A program made the translations under genes and the position numbers. The notes beneath the pieces are model-generated. The model saw only the letters and a list, made by a program, of their open reading frames with translations, was not told the origin of the DNA and searched no databases. This document shows, in pieces, positions 1-8,117 of a DNA stretch of 64,000 bases (its first letter is position 1; each line of letters begins with the position of its first letter). Source of the DNA: Saprospiraceae bacterium (lineage in GTDB: Bacteria; Bacteroidota; Bacteroidia; Chitinophagales; Saprospiraceae); NCBI GenBank assembly GCA_016711125.1, contig JADJTQ010000003.1, forward strand, positions 496,001-560,000. The letters are read 5' to 3'.

Positions 1-671
1 ATCAGCGGGTGATCCAGCTTACGGTCGAGAATGCTGGTCCAGGCCATACCTGGGCGGGAGGCACAGCCACCCTGAGCTATGGAGGTGCCGTAAACAACCA
101 CCGGTTTCTCGAGTCGGGTGGCCAATGGTTTGAAGAAGCTACCTTTTGCCACCCCGATTTCCAGCCATTTCGCTTGGTTGTATAGAGGCAGATAGAGCCG
201 AAACTCACTACCAAGATCATGATAGGGTCCGTTCGGAGTCATACCACTGAAGCGATAAGTTATGGTATCCGAAAATTCCCGTTGTCCTCTGCACCAGGAC
301 CATTTTCCATCATGGTCGATAGCATAGAGATCCAGACCGCTGACTCCGGTAGCCGGCATATGATTCATTTCAAGATTGCCAGATACCTGATAGCGTACCA
401 CGATTTCCGATGCATTGGATCTAAAGCGAAGCATGACACCGGCATTGTGTTTCGACAAATTCCAAACATCTTCTCTTACCTGCGATTTGGCTCTTGCTGG
501 CAGACGATCGAAAGGATCTTCAGTCTCTCCCTGCCAAGCCTGACCTTCTATAACTGCAAATGAATGCTTCATTGGATTAAACCAGATCAAAGAATCGGAC
601 TGACTGAAGAGGGCAGAACATCTGATCAACAGACAGAAGATTAGATAAATTGGGAATCTTGAATTTTTCAT
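1..671 (-). CDS. SGNH/GDSL hydrolase with N-terminal GxDLY domain (3' end outside window)
   Basis: The gene begins at the ATG at 671 and runs off the left edge, so only about 223 N-terminal residues are visible. Residues 1-24 form a signal peptide. A GLDLY motif (residues 112-116) is the hallmark of the GxDLY domain that precedes Lipase_GDSL_3 esterase domains. The block I nucleophile region follows at residues 193-201 (VYGTSIAQG, Ser197 the predicted nucleophile). The family removes acyl groups from carbohydrates or other secreted substrates. An exported carbohydrate esterase fits the neighbouring sulfatase, but the substrate is not visible. The Asp/His catalytic block lies outside the window. 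Confidence 0.82.
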   Translation of the reverse strand, partial: MKNSRFPIYLIFCLLIRCSALFSQSDSLIWFNPMKHSFAVIEGQAWQGETEDPFDRLPARAKSQVREDVWNLSKHNAGVMLRFRSNASEIVVRYQVSGNLEMNHMPATGVSGLDLYAIDHDGKWSWCRGQREFSDTITYRFSGMTPNGPYHDLGSEFRLYLPLYNQAKWLEIGVAKGSFFKPLATRLEKPVVVYGTSIAQGGCASRPGMAWTSILDRKLDHPL

Positions 672-1036
672 GATTTTTATTCAAATGATTGGATGCCTGT
701 AAAATAGGAAAAGAAAAATCAATTCGAAATCTCAACTGTGGGGAATGACTCGTTGTCCATAATAGGAATCAGCGATTTGAACCATGAGTGGGTATCCTCG
801 GGGTCAACTGAAGTGTTTCTATGATTGGCGGGCTTTATCGGTTGAGCCTAATAACTCATGTCCTTACCAGAAATGTAGCCTTGTGTGATATCCACACCTG
901 CATTTGTCCTATTGGTGAAATTTTTTGCTCCCTGTGGCGATCGCTAGTAGTTCAGTTAATCCTTAAAATTCCGTACTTTTCGCTTGAAAATCGAAATGTT
1001 TTTAGCGATTAATCATTTCAAAAAGATTTACTTAGA
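672..1036. other. Intergenic region between divergent genes
   Basis: This 365 bp stretch separates the divergently transcribed esterase and sulfatase. It should hold both promoters, but I see no convincing TTG/TAnnTTTG pair, hairpin or conserved ORF. The only open frame (821-1012) has no recognisable protein features. Confidence 0.5.
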
Positions 1037-2590
1037 ATGAATTTGAAATTCAGTTTATATATCCTGATTTCCGGCGTCATTTTCTTCTCTTGTCATAATG
1101 AGGAGAAAGCGGTTGATGCTAAAGCTACCAGCCGTACTCTGCCTAATATTATCATCATCTATGCCGACGATCTGGGGTACGGAGATGTAGGAGCTTATGG
1201 TGCTACTCAATTGAAGACCCCTAACATGGACAGATTGGCAAGGGAGGGATTGAGATTTACCAAAGGATACGCTGCATCCGCTACTTGCACACCCAGCCGT
1301 TTTGCCCTACTCACTGGTGTCTATCCATGGCGAAACAAAGATGCCAAAATACTGCCGGGCACAGCTCCTCTACTGATTGACACCGGCCAAATTACGGTAC
1401 CAAAAATGTTAAAATCAAAAGGGTACCATACTGGCATTGTTGGTAAATGGCACCTGGGTTTGGGAGATGGGCACGTCGACTGGAATAAACATATTGCACC
1501 AGGACCTAATGAGGTGGGCTTTGACTATGCTTATATTATGGCAGCGACCCAAGACCGGGTACCCACCGTCTACATCGAAGATGGATTCGTGGCCGGACTC
1601 GATCCTTCAGACCCCATCGAAGTAAGCTATGAGCAAAATTTTGCTGGTCAACCCACGGGAAAAGCGAATCCGGAGCTCCTCAAAATGATGTGGGACCATG
1701 GGCATGATCAGACCATTGTCAATGGGATCTCCCGGATCGGATACATGAAAGGTGGTGAGTCAGCAAAATGGATTGATGAAAACATGGCCGATACTTTTTT
1801 AGTCAGAGCTCAACAGTATGTGAAGGCACATCGTTCGGAACCTTTTTTTCTCTATTACGCTCTGCAGCAACCGCATGTTCCGAGAACCCCGCATGCGCGT
1901 TTTGCCGGATCTTCGGGTATGGGCCCCCGCGGTGATGCGATTGTGGAAGCCGATTGGTGCATCGGTGCATTTATGAAGACCCTGGAGAGCCTGGGGTTGT
2001 TAGAAAACACCCTCGTGATCCTCTCAAGCGACAATGGTCCAGTGGTCAATGATGGTTACAAAGATGATGCTGTCGAGAAATTGGGAAGTCACACACCGGC
2101 GGGAGTTTTAAGGGGAGGAAAATACAGTTTATTTGAGGCGGGCACCCGGGTGCCGTTTATCACCTATTGGAGTGGCCAGATTAAACCGGGAGTTTCAGAT
2201 GCGGTTATTTCACAGGTGGATTTACTGGCTTCGCTGGCTGCATTAGTGCAAAGCAAAGAAGGCACTTCTGACAGCCGGGATTTTCTGAGTGTTTTATTGG
2301 GAGAAAGTCAATCAGGACGTGATGAGTTAGTGTTAGAAGCTACCAGTAGAACCGCGCTCCGAAAAGGTGATTGGGTATTAATCCCACCATACCCCGGACC
2401 TGCTAAAAACACCTCAGTTAATATCGAACTTGGTAATTCTATAGAGTATCAATTATACAATCTCCATGATGATTTATCACAGCAAAATAACCTGGCAAAT
2501 TCTAATCCTGAAAAGCTAAAGGAAATGATGGATACTTTTCAAAAAATACGGGGTGACTATCGAGATACAGAAGCGTTGGAATTGAAATAG
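1037..2590 (+). CDS. Sulfatase (arylsulfatase family lipoprotein)
   Basis: This 517-aa sulfatase of the alkaline-phosphatase fold hydrolyses sulfate esters, in Bacteroidota usually on polysaccharides or aryl substrates. The N-terminus is a lipoprotein signal with Cys19 as the lipidated residue (GVIFFSC). Visible family motifs are the metal-binding Asp pair in YADDLGYGD (residues 42-50), the C-x-P-S-R motif CTPSR at 84-88 whose Cys84 becomes formylglycine, GKWHLG, the HVPRTPH histidine region, and SSDNGP with a downstream GKYSLFEAG lysine segment. Length is normal. Its last 75 bp overlap the convergent SH3 gene. Activity needs a formylglycine-generating enzyme, which is not in this window. Confidence 0.93.
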   Translation: MNLKFSLYILISGVIFFSCHNEEKAVDAKATSRTLPNIIIIYADDLGYGDVGAYGATQLKTPNMDRLAREGLRFTKGYAASATCTPSRFALLTGVYPWRNKDAKILPGTAPLLIDTGQITVPKMLKSKGYHTGIVGKWHLGLGDGHVDWNKHIAPGPNEVGFDYAYIMAATQDRVPTVYIEDGFVAGLDPSDPIEVSYEQNFAGQPTGKANPELLKMMWDHGHDQTIVNGISRIGYMKGGESAKWIDENMADTFLVRAQQYVKAHRSEPFFLYYALQQPHVPRTPHARFAGSSGMGPRGDAIVEADWCIGAFMKTLESLGLLENTLVILSSDNGPVVNDGYKDDAVEKLGSHTPAGVLRGGKYSLFEAGTRVPFITYWSGQIKPGVSDAVISQVDLLASLAALVQSKEGTSDSRDFLSVLLGESQSGRDELVLEATSRTALRKGDWVLIPPYPGPAKNTSVNIELGNSIEYQLYNLHDDLSQQNNLANSNPEKLKEMMDTFQKIRGDYRDTEALELK

Positions 2591-3157
2591 AGCCTTCTTT
2601 TTAAAAATAATTACAAACCGATCCTCGGATCCCATTGGATAATGGATATTTTTAAAATCAATTGTCCAGACATTCTCTTCGTACAGCCGTTTTACTCTAA
2701 TGCCTTTATCCAGTAGGTAAACTATTCTATTGGTAGACGAATCCAATACCTGTTGCTGCATAAAATTTCGATCAAAATATTCACCTAATGTGTATACATA
2801 TGAATATCCGTCCTGGCAGATTTCATTTTCACTCCCGGGAAAAGGAAGTGCTGATAAATACGCATCAAAAAGGTATCCGGCAATGCCATCAAATTCTACC
2901 AGGATCCAGTGACCATCCAGCCAGTCGATCCGGTCAGCTTTATCATCACTAAAGGAAAATGTATTAATGACTTCCACTTCATCACCATAACGGACAATAT
3001 CCAGCACCTCAGCGTTTTTGTTTGGGAACGCCCGGAGTTTCATCCCTCTGCTGGCATAAACATTTAAAATAGTGCCCTCACTATAGCTGGGTAGCGTGTC
3101 GCTCGTTGCTCGAATCGAATTGCTAATCAGGCAAAATATAATCGCTATTTTTTTCAT
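2516..3157 (-). CDS. Exported protein with bacterial SH3-like domain
   Basis: I place the start at the ATG at 3157, where a signal peptide begins (MKKIAIIFCLISNSIRAT); the in-frame start at 3193 would put 12 charged residues before it. Residues roughly 30-105 resemble a bacterial SH3 (SH3_3) domain: a variable turn, a G-D-E-V-E-V-I strand and a G-W-I-L-V-like segment (HWILVEFDGIAGYLF). Such domains bind cell-wall peptides or surface ligands. The second half is not recognised. The 3' end runs antisense through 75 bp of the sulfatase gene. Confidence 0.7.
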   Translation of the reverse strand: MKKIAIIFCLISNSIRATSDTLPSYSEGTILNVYASRGMKLRAFPNKNAEVLDIVRYGDEVEVINTFSFSDDKADRIDWLDGHWILVEFDGIAGYLFDAYLSALPFPGSENEICQDGYSYVYTLGEYFDRNFMQQQVLDSSTNRIVYLLDKGIRVKRLYEENVWTIDFKNIHYPMGSEDRFVIIFKKKALFQFQRFCISIVTPYFLKSIHHFL

Positions 3158-3403
3158 GACTCTTAAACTTTTTTTGGTTAATAATAAGAGCAAGTTAAGA
3201 GCAGATCAATGAGTTTGATATGGGGTTTTAGGATAGGAGGTACTCTATCTAGAATTCGTATTGAAATGGAGAGAATTCGATTAGATGCGTAAAAATGAAC
3301 TCTCTGAAGAAGAGGTGCATTTAAATTGGCTCTTCGCTGTTTTTAATGAGGCTTGCTGAAATACTGGAGGTGTCGAATGGGAAGCGATAGAGCAGAATTT
3401 ATA

Positions 3404-3463
3404 TTCTGCGGCCTTTAAGAGCGAACAATTCCATAATTATTCAATGGTTACCCACTAAAAACG
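3404..3463. repeat. Dispersed intergenic repeat, copy 1
   Basis: About 60 bp just downstream of the dynamin-like gene matches 22634-22693. A 17-bp core, GTTACCCACTAAAAACG (3447-3463), is identical, and the flank (ATTCTGCGGCC... versus ATTCCGCC...) is recognisably related. Both copies follow the stop codon of a minus-strand gene. Confidence 0.55.
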
Positions 3464-3486
3464 GTGAATTTGCATCTAAATTCGTG

Positions 3487-4311
3487 TCAGAGCAGAACTG
3501 TATTGATGTCTGACTGAACTTTATCGAGATCTTTGGTGATAGATTGATGTTTACTATGTAAAGTGGTCAGAGCCTCTTTTTCGGAGGTCAACAGCTGGTC
3601 AAATTTACTAAAGTTGTTTTCGATTTGCTGACGGATGAAATTAACGTACTGCTTTAATTTAGCAGTTACATCCTTGCTTAATTGCTGGCGGCCTTTTTGT
3701 ATTTCTTCTTTAAATTGCCGCATGATTTTTCGTTTTTGCAATCCGAGTGAAACTCCGGCAAAAAGCAGTCCGATGGTGGTAATCACTCCACCCGTGATAT
3801 CAAAAACCATCCCATTAGTTATGATGGTCAAAAGCACTCCAACTACCGCAATACCACCACCGGTTGCAAGGGTGGGAGACATATTTTGTTGCTGTGAAAA
3901 AATGGCTTCGTTTTTGAAGTTTTCAGATTGCCTTAAAAAGGTAGTAAAGGCCTCCTGAAGTTCGGTAAGTACCTTGGATCTCTTTTCAGCGATATCACTG
4001 AAGATTTCATCGTCATCCTTTAAGATCGTTTTACTTGAGCGAATTTTTAAGTCAATAATTTGACCCATTTGTTGGATGGATTCAGCCAGGTCCAAAACCC
4101 GTTCGTTGAGTTTGCTACGTAATTTCCCATTTAGATCTTCTTCCATCTCCTTGGCAAAATTTTCCAACCAATCTTTGATCGACATTTCTTTCGAGAAAAT
4201 AGAGGAAATACTTCGTTTAAGAACGGCGCCAAATGACAGAACACGGTCAAGCTCTTCAGACTTGGTACGCATGGTCTGGTCGTATCCGGCAAGTAAATTT
4301 TCGACAAGCAC
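3487..4311 (-). CDS. Dynamin-like GTPase, C-terminal (stalk/membrane) part after a frameshift
   Basis: This is the downstream half of the gene at 4314-5219. Its only start is a GTG at 4311, and the reading frame is open upstream to 4347, where it meets the GTPase frame. The residues across the joint (D-K-Q-T-S-I-S-N-D-Q-V-D) continue the helical stalk. The fragment is mostly amphipathic helix and carries two adjacent hydrophobic segments (about residues 152-172 and 177-193) like the membrane paddle hairpin of bacterial dynamin-like proteins, followed by another long coiled helix. Restoring one base gives a normal full-length protein of about 577 aa. Confidence 0.75.
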   Translation of the reverse strand: MLVENLLAGYDQTMRTKSEELDRVLSFGAVLKRSISSIFSKEMSIKDWLENFAKEMEEDLNGKLRSKLNERVLDLAESIQQMGQIIDLKIRSSKTILKDDDEIFSDIAEKRSKVLTELQEAFTTFLRQSENFKNEAIFSQQQNMSPTLATGGGIAVVGVLLTIITNGMVFDITGGVITTIGLLFAGVSLGLQKRKIMRQFKEEIQKGRQQLSKDVTAKLKQYVNFIRQQIENNFSKFDQLLTSEKEALTTLHSKHQSITKDLDKVQSDINTVLL

Positions 4312-4313
4312 AT

Positions 4314-5219
4314 CTACCTGGTCATTAGAGATGGAGGTCTGCTTGTCAAGCGTGCTCGAATATCTTCCCGAAACACGATATCGGTTTCATATTGTTTTTG
4401 GCGGATGTCTATTCCGTCTTTTATTTTATAAGCAATACTGAGAGCAGTACCGACTGTACTTTCTAATTTTAAGACTGGCGCTTTACCACCGGTTACTTTT
4501 TCATGAATGTAACTCCGAAGTGGTAAATATCCGCTTTGTTGAATAAGACCTTCTTGTTCCTGTTTGGCAGATACCGCAAAAACGATCGGATTTGCAATGC
4601 CCTTCTCCTTGGCCTGTTTTTGTACTCCTTCCATGTTAATGGCCAGATCATTCTCAGGGAGTAAGTCTTTTTGTTGCAAAATAAAAATGATTTTTTTTCG
4701 CCAGTCTTCATGAATAAAATCGAAAAATTCCCAGGATGATTGGCGGTAAGGATTTTTCGCTTCAAAGATGAAGACAATTAAATCGGCCCCGGGAATAAAT
4801 CGTTCGGTAATTTCCTGGTGATGGCTTATGATGGTGTTCGTGCCGGGAGTATCCACGATGGCAATTTCCTTAAGTATTTCTACAGGTTGAAATAATCGTT
4901 TGAGATATGGGTTGATGATTTCTTCGCGAGCAGTTTCCCCGTATAGGATCTGCTGGATCGTATCAGTCATCGGAGAGGGTGCTACTTTGCAGATATCCGT
5001 CTCAGTTTCGAGCAGAGCGTTTATGAAGCTACTTTTACCTGCCTTAACCTCACCTACAATGACAAACATGAAGGGCTCTTCGATTCGATCTTTTAGATCA
5101 ATGATTGTTGCCGAAAGTCCTGAGTGACCTATAGTTTCAGTCAAGTCATGTAACCGGTCGATAGCAGTTGCTATTAGTTCCCTCAGTTCCCGTACTTTAT
5201 CATCGATAACGCCCTTCAT
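4314..5219 (-). CDS. Dynamin-like GTPase, N-terminal GTPase part (frameshifted)
   Basis: The GTPase domain is complete: P-loop GEVKAGKSS at residues 56-64, switch I threonine region around TDTIQQ, DTPG at 123-126, an NKxD-like QQKD at 182-185 and a SAK motif at 217-219. Bacterial dynamins remodel or hold membranes; some protect against phage. The last residues (T-S-R-P-P-S-L-M-T-R) are out of frame: near 4345-4349 the loss of one base, probably G from a GG, shifts the frame and ends the ORF just before the stalk. No partner dynamin lies next to it. Confidence 0.85.
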   Translation of the reverse strand: MKGVIDDKVRELRELIATAIDRLHDLTETIGHSGLSATIIDLKDRIEEPFMFVIVGEVKAGKSSFINALLETETDICKVAPSPMTDTIQQILYGETAREEIINPYLKRLFQPVEILKEIAIVDTPGTNTIISHHQEITERFIPGADLIVFIFEAKNPYRQSSWEFFDFIHEDWRKKIIFILQQKDLLPENDLAINMEGVQKQAKEKGIANPIVFAVSAKQEQEGLIQQSGYLPLRSYIHEKVTGGKAPVLKLESTVGTALSIAYKIKDGIDIRQKQYETDIVFREDIRARLTSRPPSLMTR

Positions 5220-5587
5220 AAATTACCTATTTCGATTTGATGTGCAAAGATACATGATTGCTTTGGTCTTCGGTGTCTTCACAGCCAACCTGGATCATAT
5301 TCGGAACACCAAATTTCATGGCTTCTTTAAATTAACTCTACGATTGAGTTCTTTCAGCCGATTGTCAAATGACATTACCATCAAAACTGCTGCAAGTCTG
5401 AACTAGCCACTAAAGGTACATAGGGCCTCATTTTATCTTTCATTTGGCAAATCATCAGTCAACAACGGTCGATTATTTGATCTGTTTGATCGGTGTTTTG
5501 CACTCATACTTCCTACACTAACTCCTAATCCGAACTGGAAAGAACAAAATTGTTTTAATTATAGTGAGAATCAAAAACGAAAACCTA
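5220..5587. other. Intergenic region
   Basis: Between the dynamin-like gene and the small ORF at 5588 I see no repeat, hairpin or conserved coding frame. Confidence 0.45.
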
Positions 5588-5719
5588 ATGAAAACATGGA
5601 AAACATTCCTTTTAATTGTGGTACTCGCTGTTATTACTTTTTTAATGATTAAATCTGTCGAGCAACAATACCATGCTGGCCAACAAGATCAAATCACTCT
5701 GCCCGTCGCACAAAAATAG
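5588..5719 (+). CDS. Possible 43-aa single-pass membrane peptide
   Basis: An ATG at 5588 opens 43 codons: a short basic start (MKTWKTF), one hydrophobic segment (LLIVVLAVITFLMI) and a polar tail ending in VAQK. That is the layout of a small inner-membrane protein or uncleaved signal anchor. It stands alone, convergent to the lipoprotein gene whose stop is 8 bp away. I do not recognise a family, and a chance ORF is possible. Confidence 0.4.
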   Translation: MKTWKTFLLIVVLAVITFLMIKSVEQQYHAGQQDQITLPVAQK

Positions 5720-5727
5720 ACATGCGG

Positions 5728-6657
5728 TCACAAGCCTATTTCAGCACGAAGATGACTATCTTCTAAATTATGTTTAGACCAGTAAGGCATTCGTTTACTG
5801 GAAATCATTTTGCTGATACTCGTTAATTTTTCCCCGGAAAGTGCTGCATAGGTGTCGGTCCATCCAAGGATTTGAAAAGGAAATTTGGATTCATAGATAA
5901 TTTCAAGAGTACGATCAAAATCTGGAAATACAATTTTATAGACTTCCGGGTTTTTACCTGTAAAGTCTGTTCCCGTATATGTGTCTTTTGTCAAAGTGAC
6001 AGGATAAGATTTAAATTCAATGTGCTTTAACCGGCTAAATGCGGTACCTGGCAGCATATTTTTTGAGCCGGTGGGAAGTAGGTCGGGGTCAAAGCGAATT
6101 TGATTAAATATTTCATCCTCATTCATCAAATCATCGACTGTGAAGTTTTGATCGCCTTCTTTTTCAAAATAGGAATATTGACGCACCCGGTATTTATTTT
6201 GTTCATGATTTAGTTGCATAAAACTTTGACCACACCAATCTTGTGACGAAGTCGTAATTTTCAAAGTCTTGGGGAATGCCTTATGATCTACCGGAGTAAA
6301 AACTGAGGTCATGATTGAATAATCGTACACTCCGGTATCAAACTTCCGGATCAGGTTGGTTTTTAAAACACTGGTACTGGTTTTGTCCGAGTAGTTTTCA
6401 TTTTTCACTTGTTTGTCACTCAAAAAATCTTCGGTCACGAAGATCAAAACCGTTTTTCCCGGATGAATGTCCTGATAACGCGCTTGCTTTGTCTCATAAA
6501 CATTGACTTCGGCATTTCCATCGTACCAGTGATCCCTCCATTCGTCGTCCTGATTAAAATGGATAGGGACGGCTCTGGCAGAACCAACTTTTTCGGTAAT
6601 GGAATCGCAGCTAGGTAGAAGTAATGGAAGCATCGCTAATAAGGAGATATATCTCAT
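5728..6657 (-). CDS. Lipoprotein of the Bacteroidota 'septum formation inhibitor Maf' lookalike family
   Basis: The 309-aa product starts with a lipoprotein signal (LLPSC, Cys17). The W-x-D-G-x-A-E-V-x-x-Y and Q-A-R-Y segment followed by V-L-I-F-V-T-E-D-F is typical of a family in Bacteroidota that databases often name septum formation inhibitor Maf. I see no Maf nucleotide-pyrophosphatase motifs, so that name is probably a carry-over. The function is unknown; it is an outer-membrane or periplasmic lipoprotein by its signal. Confidence 0.7.
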   Translation of the reverse strand: MRYISLLAMLPLLLPSCDSITEKVGSARAVPIHFNQDDEWRDHWYDGNAEVNVYETKQARYQDIHPGKTVLIFVTEDFLSDKQVKNENYSDKTSTSVLKTNLIRKFDTGVYDYSIMTSVFTPVDHKAFPKTLKITTSSQDWCGQSFMQLNHEQNKYRVRQYSYFEKEGDQNFTVDDLMNEDEIFNQIRFDPDLLPTGSKNMLPGTAFSRLKHIEFKSYPVTLTKDTYTGTDFTGKNPEVYKIVFPDFDRTLEIIYESKFPFQILGWTDTYAALSGEKLTSISKMISSKRMPYWSKHNLEDSHLRAEIGL

Positions 6658-6793
6658 AAGATTAAATAGTGATTGAGCCTTTTAAACAAAGTTTTCATGC
6701 GTAAGTTTGCTGAATTGCATGGAGATAGTGATGATTTTAATCACCATCTCAGAAATAATCTGCACATTAGTCTCGGTTAAAATTTAGGGAGTC

Positions 6794-7580
6794 ATGAGGA
6801 AATATATAGTATTCTGCGCTTTCGTATGCTTGATCGTACAGGCAGGTCCGGCTTTTACCGGATTTTTCATTGCTTGAAAAACGCATTTATCGGGGAGATT
6901 CAGGCGTGTTACCTTATCGTATTTTATTACCCATGCATTACGATCGTACCAAGAAGTATCCATTGGTTTTGTTTTTACATGGCGCTGGTGAGCGCGGTGA
7001 TGACAATGAAAAGCAGCTTATGCATGGCGTGAAGCATTTTCTGGAAGAATCAAACCGGATCCAATTTCCCTGTATATTGATAGTGCCTCAATGTCCTCTT
7101 GACAGCTATTGGGCATCGGTCAAATTTGAACGCACGAAATATCCACTGGAGTTTGATTTTAATTACAAATTTGAGATCACCAAGGGATTGCAACTGGCAA
7201 TGGATCTTACCCGAAGGCTGATTAAGTCAGAAGCGGTTGACAAAGAAAGAGTTTATATCACTGGTCTTTCTATGGGTGGAATGGGAACCCCGGAGGCCGT
7301 ATATCGGTACCCCAAGATCTTTGCTGCATCAGTTCCAGTATGTGGAGGCGCTGATGAAATGGCTTTTAAGAGGAAGCATGTGAAAATCCCTTTCTGGTTA
7401 ATCCATGGAGATGCAGATCAGGTGGTTGGTGTCGATCATTCCCGTGAAATGGTCGTCAAATTGAAGTCCTTAGGTGCTGACGTCCATTATACTGAGTACC
7501 CTGGGGTCAATCATAATAGTTGGGAGAACGCCTATGCCGACCCGGAAATAATGAAGTGGCTTTTTGCCCAAAGCAGGTGA
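6794..7580 (+). CDS. Alpha/beta hydrolase (esterase / dienelactone-hydrolase-like), frameshift at signal peptide
   Basis: The catalytic body reads from 6870 (TTG) to 7580. It contains YPLVLFLHGAGERGDDN (oxyanion-hole HG), the nucleophile elbow GLSMGG, Asp in IHGDADQVV and His in GVNHNSW, that is a complete Ser-Asp-His set of the secreted carboxylesterase / prolyl-oligopeptidase-like group. A signal peptide (MRKYIVFCAFVCLIVQAGPA) begins at the ATG at 6794 but is one base out of frame. Removing one T from the T5 run at 6863-6867 joins them as ...AFTGFSLLEKRIYRG, giving about 261 aa. Substrate unknown. Confidence 0.82.
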
Positions 7581-7654
7581 TTTAGCGGATCAGTAAGTTT
7601 GGAATGCAATGGAAAGATTGCTGAGCCACATGCAAAGGATTGCTGAATTCTAGA

Positions 7655-7985
7655 CATCCGACATCCGTCTTCCGACCCATCCGACATCCGACATCCGACA
7701 TCCGACATCCGGCATCCGGCATCCGACATCCGGCATCCGGCATCTGGCATCTGGCATCCGGCATCCGACATCCCTCTTCCGTCTTCCGTCTTCCGACTTC
7801 CGTCTTCCGTCTTCCGTCTTCCGTCTTCCGACATCGGGCATCCGGCATCCGACATCCGACATCCGACATCCGACATCCGTCTTCCGACATCCGACATCCG
7901 TCTTCCGACATCCGTCTTCCGACATCCGGCATCCGGCATCTGGCATCCGGCATCTGGCATCCGGCATCTGGCATCCGGCATCCGT
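7655..7985. repeat. Heptanucleotide satellite, about 47 units
   Basis: The stretch is built from tandem 7-bp units in two dialects, CATCCGA/CATCCGG/CATCTGG and CTTCCGT/CTTCCGA, with one 2-bp slip near 7676. Because 7 is not divisible by 3 and the units lack stops, frames are open on both strands and give artificial proteins of P-D-A-G-C-R-M type. It sits in the 5' region of the T9SS giant gene. Degenerate relatives occur at 13490-13560 and 14080-14107. Confidence 0.93.
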
Positions 7986-8088
7986 CTTATACATATCATT
8001 TATTCATATGTAATCTTGTTCTATCTACAATTATCTGATAGACAGCAAAAAATGTTTATGAGATATACATATAATAAAAAATATAATG

Positions 8089-8096
8089 TATATTTG
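8089..8096 (+). promoter_or_regulatory. Candidate -7 element of the T9SS giant gene
   Basis: TATATTTG fits the Bacteroidota -7 consensus TAnnTTTG and lies 21 bp before the ATG at 8118. I do not see a good -33 TTG at the expected distance, so this is a weak call. Confidence 0.35.
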
Positions 8097-8117
8097 ATTC
8101 GACTAAGTCTTTGAATA

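Noticed and set aside
7655..7985. CRISPR array
   Set aside because: Units are 7 bp without spacers. The palindromes at 46723-46921 also lack regular spacers, and no cas genes are present.
7532..8038. Four overlapping ORFs of 114-155 aa on both strands with P-D-A-G-C-R-M type repeats
   Set aside because: They are by-products of stop-free 7-bp tandem repeats; all frames are open and the peptides have no natural composition.
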